From contig NZ_FQYR01000003.1 in assembly GCF_900141815.1 (NCBI RefSeq), forward strand, positions 124,001 through 188,000: a DNA stretch of 64,000 nt, in the 5' to 3' direction. This stretch comes from Rubritalea squalenifaciens DSM 18772 (GTDB taxonomy: Bacteria > Verrucomicrobiota > Verrucomicrobiia > Verrucomicrobiales > Akkermansiaceae). Below, in pieces: positions 1 to 7,298 of this stretch. The translations under genes were made by a program, and so were the position numbers. How positions within the stretch are numbered: position 1 is the first letter of the stretch; the number at the start of each line of letters is the position of its first letter. The notes under the pieces are model-generated. The model worked only from the letters and a program-made list of their open reading frames with translations, was not told where the DNA came from and searched no databases.

Positions 1-674
1 TAAGGGGTCTTGGTCGTGGCGTAGCGAGCCTCGTTCTTGTTGATGGCTAACAGCAGTTGGCTATAGGCAAACAGGGAAGGGATCTCTCCGGGCTTCTGGT
101 TGCGCAGGAACTGCTTGTCGATGGCCTTACGCGCCCAGTCCTTGTCGTCTGGCCTCTTGCATTCAATGACGACCAGCGGGATGCCATTGACGAAGAGTAC
201 GATGTCAGGACGCCGTGTCTGCGCACCTTTCAAGCTTGCCGTATTCTCGCAGCTCACACTGAACTCGTCAGTGACATGAAAGACGTTGTTCTGTGGGTTA
301 TTCCAGTCGATGAACTGCAGTTGCGGGCTGGTGAGGTTACCGTCCAGATTCTCTTTAAAGCTCTCTCCTAGGTTGAGCAGGTTATAGAGCCATTCACTTT
401 GCTGCACGAGTCCTACGTCCCTAGGATAGTCTCTCAGCAAGCGTATGGCCTTTTGGATGTTATCTTCGGAAAACTGATAGATTTTCCCTTTGTAGTTGAT
501 CGTATTGATCTTCCGAAGCTGAGTCTCAAGCACCTCATCCAATAAGACGTTCGATAGCTTGCCTCCGCGTAATCGAAGAGCCTCTGCTGGTGGCAGATAG
601 CGATACCCCATCTTCACCAGCAACTGGAGTGCCGGGATCTGGGAGATGTGGTTCTCGAGGAAGGATGGGGTCAT
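1..674 (-). CDS. hsdR: Type I restriction enzyme R subunit, N-terminal part (runs off the window)
   Basis: HsdR is the nuclease/translocase subunit that cleaves unmodified DNA in complex with HsdM and HsdS. Reading the minus strand from the ATG at 674 gives 224 open codons to the window edge. The product starts MTPSFLENHISQIPALQLL and contains a PD-(D/E)xK nuclease core: D157 in RRPDIVLF and E171-C-K173 in VVIECKRP, the expected spacing for HsdR nuclease domains. The helicase/translocase part lies beyond the left edge. The gene starts 18 bp after the Fic gene ends, so it is probably the last cistron of the restriction operon. Family assignment is firm; whether the full protein is intact cannot be judged here. 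Confidence 0.93.
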   Translation of the reverse strand, partial: MTPSFLENHISQIPALQLLVKMGYRYLPPAEALRLRGGKLSNVLLDEVLETQLRKINTINYKGKIYQFSEDNIQKAIRLLRDYPRDVGLVQQSEWLYNLLNLGESFKENLDGNLTSPQLQFIDWNNPQNNVFHVTDEFSVSCENTASLKGAQTRRPDIVLFVNGIPLVVIECKRPDDKDWARKAIDKQFLRNQKPGEIPSLFAYSQLLLAINKNEARYATTKTP

Positions 675-692
675 CGAATGTTGCAGGCTATG

Positions 693-2003
693 TTATCGGG
701 AGGCTTGACCGGATCTCTTTTTAATCTCTTCAAAGATCGAGGCTTGAATTTTCGATGCCATGTCACGAATTTCTTCCTGAAGCAGGGGCTCGGAATAGAG
801 TCGTGTGTCCATTACAGAGTTTTGGTGATGTATACTGTATTCGAACTGAGTGAAGTTGAAGATTAATTGATGCTGTAAGTCAAAGGGAGTTGGAGCTTCT
901 CCTTTAAAACCATTCATACGCATGATCACGGTAAAATTATTTTTAGCTCCTTGGCTGATCCAATAGCGCATTGCTTTTTCAAGATCTCCATTTTCTCCAG
1001 GAGTGGGCGGGTTAGAGGTGATCATAGTACTAACAAAGATAGGAGAAAATTTCTCCAGCTTGTCAGTCAGGAGATTTAAAAATGGGATCAGACTGGTTTC
1101 AGCCAGTGTTTCGATAGCTTCTTTACTGCGGGGGACGACGTCTTTTGCTGTGTCGGTTTGGTTTTTGACGAAGATGGCGATTTCCTTGTCTAGATCGTCT
1201 TCGTCTGCGATGCTTGCTCCTTTGGCAGCCTTAATGGATACGTCGAGAGACCAGTCCAGTTCTTTGGCCAGAAACTCGATAAGCCGGGCAGGTTCTCCGG
1301 CGTCGGCGAGCTGAAGGGCGGCGAGGTATTCAGGTTTTGTCTCAGTTTTAACGATGACTGGTGGGTATCCTGAGCGAAGTAGTATGTAGTTCATCAGGAG
1401 CCTCGCTGTACGTCCATTTCCGTCATCGAAGGGGTGGATGAGGACGAAACGGTGGTGGGCGAGAGCTGCTGCCTCGATTGGGTGAAATTGAGGGTTCTCC
1501 AGCTCCTCGCGAATCCATGTGATTAGTTCATGGATTTTTTCCGGTACTTCTGCTGGAGGTGCAAATTCAAAGATACTGCCGTCCTTTTGGATGACGTTGT
1601 TCGGTGTGGTCTTATATTCTCCAGGATCAATGCGTTTCTTTGTGGGTTTGCCATCTGCAGTCATCGCGTCCTTATAAAAAGGTTCCTTGAGCAAGGTTGC
1701 GTTCAGCTGCCGAATATCGCTTTCAGTGATTGGCCGCTCATCTGTAGCGAGGGTTCTTAGTTGGCCGATGGCGACATCGTGCGCTTTCATTTCCTCGATG
1801 TCCCGGAGACTATGTGTGCCTGTCACCTTGTCGTGATTGAAAAGAAGCTCGGTCTCTCCGTAGGTTAGAGTATTGCCTTCAATGTGGTTCGAGTGGTAAT
1901 TCCATTCGAGCTGAAATTTTTTCCAGAGTCGCTTCTCGTCGGCAGGACTCATCTCAAGGGTCTGAAGTTCGGCGAGTTTGTCAGTAAGGTCGGAGGTTTT
2001 CAT
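693..2003 (-). CDS. Fic domain protein (probable AMP-transferase) inside the type I RM operon
   Basis: Fic enzymes usually transfer AMP from ATP to a hydroxyl group of a target protein. The 436-residue product carries the full Fic active-site loop HPFDDGNGRTAR, with catalytic H190 and N196/R198. Near the N-terminus is S38-NHI-E42-G43-N, which matches the inhibitory (S/T)xxxE(G/N) helix that obstructs ATP binding; this placement makes it a class II Fic that is normally self-inhibited. The C-terminal ~180 residues are probably a substrate- or DNA-recognition region. It lies between hsdS (89 bp upstream) and hsdR (18 bp downstream) on the same strand, suggesting co-transcription. Fic genes in type I RM loci are recurrent, but their target there is unknown. 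Confidence 0.93.
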   Translation of the reverse strand: MKTSDLTDKLAELQTLEMSPADEKRLWKKFQLEWNYHSNHIEGNTLTYGETELLFNHDKVTGTHSLRDIEEMKAHDVAIGQLRTLATDERPITESDIRQLNATLLKEPFYKDAMTADGKPTKKRIDPGEYKTTPNNVIQKDGSIFEFAPPAEVPEKIHELITWIREELENPQFHPIEAAALAHHRFVLIHPFDDGNGRTARLLMNYILLRSGYPPVIVKTETKPEYLAALQLADAGEPARLIEFLAKELDWSLDVSIKAAKGASIADEDDLDKEIAIFVKNQTDTAKDVVPRSKEAIETLAETSLIPFLNLLTDKLEKFSPIFVSTMITSNPPTPGENGDLEKAMRYWISQGAKNNFTVIMRMNGFKGEAPTPFDLQHQLIFNFTQFEYSIHHQNSVMDTRLYSEPLLQEEIRDMASKIQASIFEEIKKRSGQASR

Positions 2004-2091
2004 GTTATAGGTGAAATTTGGTTGAGAGTCTCGGCATGCGTCTGATTTTTTTGTATGTTCACATGCAGTGATTTCTGGGGGAGGCTTATCG

Positions 2092-3336
2092 TCATGATAC
2101 GGTTACTCGGGTTTTTCCTGTTAGGAGTTGTTGCATGAGGCCGCGTTTTTGTTGGCGGAGTTGGTCTAGGTATTGGGATTGGAGGGTGATTTCCTGGTCG
2201 GCGGCGGTGAGGACCTTGGCGATGGCTTGTTGCTCTTCTACTGTCTTGGGAATTTGTATTTTTTCTTTTAAATAAACTTTGGGATCGAAGATTAGCTTCT
2301 CGATATGTACGCCAGTGCTGGCAACTCTGGCTCTATGAATTAGTCTGGGGGTTTGAGCCAATCTCGCAAAGAATGGCATGTGGAGAAGGTTTGGGGCTTG
2401 GTTTTCGAATATTGCATATTCCTTGGAAACATGACCTCCAGCATGTTCGGGGGTCACAAGTGCGAGGGCTCCATGAGCCACTTGACGTTTTGATACTAGA
2501 AAGTCGCCAGCACAAATTTCATGTAGATCCTTGGTTTTGTATTCAGAACCTAGAAGAGGGGGGCGAAGAAAAACTCCTCCGCATCGGCGTCTTAGACTGA
2601 CAAGTGTCAGCTCGATAGTTGGGCTCCAGTCAATAGGGCGGAATACTCTTCTAAGAGCTTGATTTATCCTAATAGTTTGCCATTTGCCTTCAAACTCTGG
2701 CAGTCTGGTTTTTCCTGTGAGGAGTTGTTGGGCGAGGGCTTGCTTGCGGCGGGTGAGGGCCTTGACGAGCTTGTCTTGGGTCTCGATGGCCCTATCCCAA
2801 GTGCCGAGGATCTCAGCAATCTTCCGCTGCTCGGGGATTGGGGGGGTTACGATTGGTAAACTATCTAGAAATTCTACGTTAATGTTCTTTTGCGCTCCTT
2901 CAGGTGCTATGTAACGAAAGACTGCTTTTCTGTCGTTGAGATAATAATTAAAGAAATTAGCATCATGATTAGCCCTTGGCGTAATTCCCACTACGCTATC
3001 CGTGCACGCGCAGTCATATTGAAGGATAGCGCAATCCCCAATGTTGGCAGCAATAGCCATCATGATCGTTCCTGCAGGAAAGACCTTACTTACTGATACA
3101 CCCAGATCATTGAGGCTTTGGCTGTGATGAGTTACTTTTCCATTTCCAGAGACGATGTCGCCAGTTTGGATAAATGGAGTCTCTCCTCCGAAAAACTTAG
3201 GGTCATTTCTTGGCCTATGAGAAAATTTTCCTCTTTTGATAGAGGTAACGTCTCCAAGTTTTTTAGATTGCCAGCCAGCAGGGAGTGTATTGTGGTGTCT
3301 GGTAAGAAGTTTCTCAGTTAGTGTTATTACTTTCAT
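2092..3336 (-). CDS. hsdS: Type I restriction enzyme specificity subunit, two target-recognition domains
   Basis: HsdS gives sequence specificity to the HsdM/HsdR complex. The 414-residue product has the standard two-half layout: TRD1 (about residues 20-165), a central conserved helix starting PPIPEQRKIAEILGTWDRAI and ending QQLLTGKTRLPEF, TRD2 (about 215-360), and a C-terminal conserved helix ending MQQLLTGKTRV. The repeated LLTGKTR at the end of each half is the usual internal repeat. The start ATG overlaps the RhuM stop as ATGA and is preceded by a strong Shine-Dalgarno sequence, so translation is probably coupled. No frameshift is visible. Confidence 0.95.
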   Translation of the reverse strand: MKVITLTEKLLTRHHNTLPAGWQSKKLGDVTSIKRGKFSHRPRNDPKFFGGETPFIQTGDIVSGNGKVTHHSQSLNDLGVSVSKVFPAGTIMMAIAANIGDCAILQYDCACTDSVVGITPRANHDANFFNYYLNDRKAVFRYIAPEGAQKNINVEFLDSLPIVTPPIPEQRKIAEILGTWDRAIETQDKLVKALTRRKQALAQQLLTGKTRLPEFEGKWQTIRINQALRRVFRPIDWSPTIELTLVSLRRRCGGVFLRPPLLGSEYKTKDLHEICAGDFLVSKRQVAHGALALVTPEHAGGHVSKEYAIFENQAPNLLHMPFFARLAQTPRLIHRARVASTGVHIEKLIFDPKVYLKEKIQIPKTVEEQQAIAKVLTAADQEITLQSQYLDQLRQQKRGLMQQLLTGKTRVTVS

Positions 3337-4391
3337 TTAGAACCTCCTTTCTCTCTGTTTTCAAGAGCCTTGATAGAGGCTCGTTCTGCTTCGGCTTCTA
3401 GTAGTCGACGGCGTTGTTCGGCGTAGATCTCGTACTGGGCTTCGGCATGGTTCTTGGCCTGGGTGTGGCTGCGCTTGCCGGGGGATTGGAGCACATTGCG
3501 CTCGTTGAACTCGAGGAAGCCGTCGAGTTTTTCCAGCCAGTTTTTGAGAAAGACTTGCTTGCGGCGTTTGGCCTGATCCTCAGCGTAGTCCAGCCACATG
3601 GTGACGATGCGGTTGAGACCGTTGATTTCCTCTTCGCTGAGGTAGTTTTTGGCGGTCGCCACATCGGATTTGTTGATGCGCCCATCCGGGGCATTCTTCC
3701 AAGTGGTGAGGCCCATGTTCGGCTGGCTGGCATCTGCCCTGCCGAGGATGATCTCGGCGGCGGTGAGGCCTGTGGAGGCGAAGTGGAGCTTGTTCTGGAT
3801 CGTCTTGAAGAAGACATTGGTTTCCTTGGTGGACGGTGTGTAGTCCGCCGCGAGGGCGAAGATCTCCCTGACGCGAAGATAGACGCGCCTCTCGCTGGAG
3901 CGGATGTCACGGATGCGCTCTAGAAGCTCGTCAAAGTAGTCCGGGATGCCGGAGCCCTCGACGGGTGGGTTCTTCAGCCTATCGTCGTCCATGGTGAAGC
4001 CCTTCACGAGGTATTCCTGCAGGCGGGTATTCGCCCATTTACGGAACTGGGTGCCCCGTGGTGATTTCACCCGGAAACCAACGGCCAGAATCGCCTCGAG
4101 GTTGTAGTGTAGAGTATCGTAGGTTTTGCCGTCGGCGGCAGTTGTCCGGAAATTCCGGACAACTGAATCCGGGGCAAGCTCACCCTCCGTAAAGAGGTTG
4201 GTCAGGTGCTCGCTGATGGTTTTTTTGGATCGATCAAAGAGTTCTCCCATCAGGGCCTGTGATAGCCAGATGGTCTCGTCTTCAAATCGGCACTCTACGC
4301 GGCTTCGTCCATCCTCTGTGGTGTAGAGGATGAATTCGCCGACTGATTTTCCAGAATCAGGGAGGTTGTTGTCAGGTTGTTCAGTCATCAA
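3333..4391 (-). CDS. RhuM-family protein
   Basis: The 352-residue product matches the RhuM ('virulence protein RhuM') family. The N-terminus contains a winged-helix-like region (ETIWLSQALMGELFDRSKKT), followed by the typical segment HYNLEAILAVGFRVKSPRGT and FRKWANTRLQEYLVKGF. The C-terminal half is helical and charged. RhuM genes are very often embedded in type I restriction loci between hsdM and hsdS, as here, and their biochemical role is not established. hsdM ends 51 bp upstream and hsdS begins with a 4-bp overlap. The family call is secure; a DNA-binding or regulatory role is inference from the N-terminal motif. Confidence 0.88.
   Translation of the reverse strand: MMTEQPDNNLPDSGKSVGEFILYTTEDGRSRVECRFEDETIWLSQALMGELFDRSKKTISEHLTNLFTEGELAPDSVVRNFRTTAADGKTYDTLHYNLEAILAVGFRVKSPRGTQFRKWANTRLQEYLVKGFTMDDDRLKNPPVEGSGIPDYFDELLERIRDIRSSERRVYLRVREIFALAADYTPSTKETNVFFKTIQNKLHFASTGLTAAEIILGRADASQPNMGLTTWKNAPDGRINKSDVATAKNYLSEEEINGLNRIVTMWLDYAEDQAKRRKQVFLKNWLEKLDGFLEFNERNVLQSPGKRSHTQAKNHAEAQYEIYAEQRRRLLEAEAERASIKALENREKGGSK
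3343..3350 (-). promoter_or_regulatory. Strong ribosome binding site for hsdS
   Basis: The minus strand reads AAAGGAGG six bases before the hsdS ATG at 3336. It lies inside the end of the RhuM coding region and fixes the hsdS start at the ATGA overlap. Most genes in this window have no such perfect Shine-Dalgarno sequence, so its presence here is notable. Confidence 0.75.
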
Positions 4392-4442
4392 ATCTAATTG
4401 GGTGGATGATCGTTTCCGGGGGAGGCGGGTATGATCTGGGGA

Positions 4443-5975
4443 TTAGGCTAAGTTGAGTTCTTTGAGGTGCTGGGCCATTTCTTCCCGGACATTGGAGAGC
4501 TTGGTTTCCAGTGCGTCGATTTCCTTCTGCACCTCAGCGATGTTGATGTCTTCCTCTTCTTCGAAGGTGTCGACGTAGCGGGGGATATTGAGGTTGAAGT
4601 CGTTTTCCCTCAGTTCGTCCACCGTGGCGCGGTAGGCGTACTTCTCGACGGTCTTGAAGTCCTTGAAAGTTGAGACGATGCGGTCGAGGTGCCCTGGATC
4701 GAGACGGTTCTGATTGGTGCCCTTGGTGAACTCCTTGGAGGCATCAATGAAGAGCGTGTCGGTGTGCTCCTTGCCCTTGTTGAAGATGAGGATGGCTGCA
4801 GGAATCCCGGTGCCGTAGAAGAGGTTCGCTGGTAGGCCGATCACAGCTTCCAGCATGTTTTCCTCGATCAGCCGCTGCCTGATCTTTCCTTCACCGGCAC
4901 CACGGAAGAGAACGCCGTGGGGTACGATGACTCCTACCTTACCCGTGCCTTCGACTGTGGTCTCGATCATGTGGGAGATGAAGGCGTAGTCGGCTTTGGA
5001 CTTGGGTGGAACGCCCCTGTGGAAGCGCTGGAAGGAATCGGTAGCCGCATCTTCCGCTCCCCATTTATCCAGAGAGAAGGGTGGGTTTGCCACGACGATA
5101 TCGAACTTACGTAAGCGTTCTTCGTGGAGGAGTTTCGGGTTGTTGATCGTGTCGCCCCATTCGATCTGGGCGCCATCCATGCCGTGAAGGAAGCAGTTCA
5201 TGCGACCGAGCGCCCATGTGGAGCCGTTGCTCTCCTGGCCGAAGAGGGCGAAGTTGCGGTCGCCCACTTGCTCGCCTGCCTTGATGAGGAGGGAGCAGGA
5301 TCCGCATGCTGGATCGCAGATGGTTGCACCTGGCTGTGGATCTACCAGACGGGCGAGGAGGATGGATACTTCCTCCGGGGTGTAGAACTCTCCACCTTTC
5401 TTGCCTGAGTCTCCGGCAAAGCGCTTGATCAGGTATTGGTAGGTGTTGCCGATGATGTCTTCCGATTTCACTCTGCTAGGGGAGAGGTCCAGCTCAGGCT
5501 TAGCGAAGTCTTCTAGCAGGTTCTTCAGGCGGCGGTTGCGGTCCTTGGTCTGGCCGAGGGCGGATTCGGAGTTGAAGTCGATATTGCGGAAGACGCCGTT
5601 GAGCTTGCCCTTGTTCTCTTCCTCGATGTGGTCGAGCACGATGTTGATGAGTTCGCCGATGTTAGAAGCATTGCGGCGATCATAGAGGGCGTAGAAATCT
5701 GCAGTGAAGGAATCGAGGATCTTGCCTTCTTCATCCTTCAGCTCCACGTGGGGCAGGATGAAACGCTCCCTGGAGAGGCGTCGGTTGACGCGGGTTTCGT
5801 CTCCGTTGAATTCCTTCATGAAGGCTTCGCGGTGCTCCTTCCAGACATCGGACATGTACTTGAGGAAGAGTGTAACGAGAATGTAGTTCTTGTACTCGGA
5901 AGGGTCGACGACTCCACGGAAAGTGTCGCAGGCGGCCCACGCCGCGCGGTTGATGTCTTCTTGTCTAATGCTCAT
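4443..5975 (-). CDS. hsdM: Type I restriction-modification DNA methyltransferase subunit
   Basis: HsdM methylates adenine at the N6 position of the site chosen by HsdS. The 510-residue protein has an N-terminal helical HsdM domain (MSIRQEDINRAAWAACDTFR onward), the SAM-binding motif I at D221-PACGSC, and catalytic motif IV N297-PPF. The C-terminus (about 460-510) is a coiled-coil-like segment, as expected for contact with HsdS. Length and motif order fit the family. It lies 25 bp after a single-TRD HsdS-like gene and 51 bp before rhuM. Confidence 0.97.
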   Translation of the reverse strand: MSIRQEDINRAAWAACDTFRGVVDPSEYKNYILVTLFLKYMSDVWKEHREAFMKEFNGDETRVNRRLSRERFILPHVELKDEEGKILDSFTADFYALYDRRNASNIGELINIVLDHIEEENKGKLNGVFRNIDFNSESALGQTKDRNRRLKNLLEDFAKPELDLSPSRVKSEDIIGNTYQYLIKRFAGDSGKKGGEFYTPEEVSILLARLVDPQPGATICDPACGSCSLLIKAGEQVGDRNFALFGQESNGSTWALGRMNCFLHGMDGAQIEWGDTINNPKLLHEERLRKFDIVVANPPFSLDKWGAEDAATDSFQRFHRGVPPKSKADYAFISHMIETTVEGTGKVGVIVPHGVLFRGAGEGKIRQRLIEENMLEAVIGLPANLFYGTGIPAAILIFNKGKEHTDTLFIDASKEFTKGTNQNRLDPGHLDRIVSTFKDFKTVEKYAYRATVDELRENDFNLNIPRYVDTFEEEEDINIAEVQKEIDALETKLSNVREEMAQHLKELNLA

Positions 5976-6000
5976 GGCGATGAATCTTTTTGGGTGGTGA

Positions 6001-6567
6001 TTAAAGTTTGTTGAAGCACTGCTGCACCTGGAGTTCGTGGAGCTGGTGAATGCGGTTTTGAAGGTCTTTCTCGGTTTCGAGTAGCTGGTGGAGTCTGATC
6101 AGCCTGGCTTGTGTCTCCAGTGAAGGGAGGGAAATGGGGAGCTCCCCCAGTGATTTCTTGGTGATCAAGGGGACAGCGCTGCCTCGGCGCTTTTCATGGA
6201 AGTAGCGTTGAGATGGTTCCGAGAGTAGGTAAATGGCGAGATACTCAGGAAGTAGTTTCTCCCGGTCATTCGGAGTCAGGATGCAAAGGTGGGAGGGGGC
6301 GACGAAGGTCTCCGGGTGCTCCGGCATGACGGAGGCTTTGAGGTGGGTGCCCCTGACTGAGAACAGGACATCGTTCGGTTGCGCTACGTAGCGGTCGATC
6401 TTGGTGGTGAAACGTTGCGGGAATCTTGTGGAAGGAGTGAGATGGATAAAATCCATGTCGGCCACACTCAGAAGGTGGGTATGCCCGTCTTCGGACGGCT
6501 CGCAGCTGTCCTTGCGCAGAGTGATCCCGCTTTGGATCGTGCAGACTTGTTGCAGTGTTTGACTCAC
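6001..6567 (-). CDS. Half-length HsdS-like protein (single target-recognition domain)
   Basis: The 188-residue product resembles one half of a type I specificity subunit. It starts SQTLQQVCTIQSGITLRKDS and contains the TRD-type features DVLFSVRGTHLKASVMPE and PLITKKSLGELPISLPSLE, then ends in one helical dimerisation arm (LIRLHQLLETEKDLQNRIHQL). There is no second TRD and no sign of a downstream frameshift, because hsdM follows after 25 bp. The start is GTG at 6567, overlapping the stop of the upstream small reading frame. Half-HsdS proteins can act as homodimers or modulate specificity. Here it coexists with a full HsdS, so its role (alternative specificity, modulator or relic) is open. Confidence 0.8.
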   Translation of the reverse strand: MSQTLQQVCTIQSGITLRKDSCEPSEDGHTHLLSVADMDFIHLTPSTRFPQRFTTKIDRYVAQPNDVLFSVRGTHLKASVMPEHPETFVAPSHLCILTPNDREKLLPEYLAIYLLSEPSQRYFHEKRRGSAVPLITKKSLGELPISLPSLETQARLIRLHQLLETEKDLQNRIHQLHELQVQQCFNKL

Positions 6568-6776
6568 GAATACGAATCATGCATAAAATTTAGCTCAGTA
6601 CAAGCCAAAGTTGCATGAAATGCATTCGTGATTAATTTATTACACATTCCGGCCTCTTTCAGCAGCTCGCTGGGACTGGTGCCCAGAGCCTCTGCAAAGA
6701 GCTTGAGGGTGTAGAAGATGATGTCTCGCGCAGTGTTGGCTGAGGATTTAAATCGTGTTCTTTTCTGTACCTGCAT
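6564..6776 (-). CDS. Small protein resembling the end of an XRE-type regulator (possible remnant)
   Basis: This 70-residue frame overlaps the GTG of the half-HsdS gene by four bases. Its middle, TLKLFAEALGTSPSELLKEA, looks like the final helices of HTH_3/XRE repressors, which usually read KLAEALGVSPSELL. The recognition-helix part expected before it is missing, and the C-terminal 25 residues resemble nothing I know. It could be a truncated controller protein of the restriction locus or a chance frame. It is included because of its position and the helix similarity. Confidence 0.35.
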   Translation of the reverse strand: MQVQKRTRFKSSANTARDIIFYTLKLFAEALGTSPSELLKEAGMCNKLITNAFHATLACTELNFMHDSYS

Positions 6777-6806
6777 TCGGATCGTATCTATGCGTTTCAG
6801 GTGGTA

Positions 6807-6835
6807 TTGACCCGGAAGTAGGAATGGGTTATACT
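6807..6835 (+). promoter_or_regulatory. Sigma70-type promoter for the lipoprotein gene
   Basis: TTGACC (6807-6812), a 17-bp spacer and TATACT (6830-6835) form a near-consensus promoter pointing right, with the coding region starting about 28 bases later. Confidence 0.6.
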
Positions 6836-6863
6836 ATCTCTCCTTCTAGAGGATTCTAGATGA

Positions 6864-7280
6864 GTGTTTTACTGGCTTATGAAGTGCATCATGGTCATGG
6901 CTATGCCGCTGTTGTTGGTTGCTTGTTCAAGTACAAGTGAGCCGGTGGATGTGGCTACCCTGCCAGTACATGAGGTGACGGTGAAGGTGGATGGTGTGGA
7001 GCGGGGAAGTCCGGACTCACGATTCACGCTGGATCATCAGGATGCCAGGGTGGTGCGTCTGGTCTTGGCGGGTACACAGCACCAGAATGGAGATGTGGCC
7101 ACTGTGGAGAGGACGGATAAGCCGAATGCCGCCGGTCTCTCGGTGGTGGATTTTGGCAGGGACAAGTTCTACGTTTACCAGAATCTCCATGTCCATGGAC
7201 TTGATGTGGGGAATGAAGACAAAGAGGTGCTGTACGGAGTGTTCTCCAAATACACCGCGCATTTCGTTCAGCCCAGGTAA
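6864..7280 (+). CDS. Small lipoprotein of unknown function
   Basis: The product has a lipoprotein signal peptide: Met-Lys, a hydrophobic stretch and the lipobox LLVAC, with the cysteine about 20 residues in and a short Ser/Thr linker after it. The mature part is about 115 residues and I recognise no family. The GTG at 6864 is preceded by AGAGGA at 6848-6853; an ATG at 6879 is an equally plausible start and gives a more usual signal peptide. It stands alone between the restriction island (divergent) and the convergent metal ATPase gene, and has its own promoter. Confidence 0.7.
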   Translation: MFYWLMKCIMVMAMPLLLVACSSTSEPVDVATLPVHEVTVKVDGVERGSPDSRFTLDHQDARVVRLVLAGTQHQNGDVATVERTDKPNAAGLSVVDFGRDKFYVYQNLHVHGLDVGNEDKEVLYGVFSKYTAHFVQPR

Positions 7281-7298
7281 TGGTCTGAAAAAGGGTTT

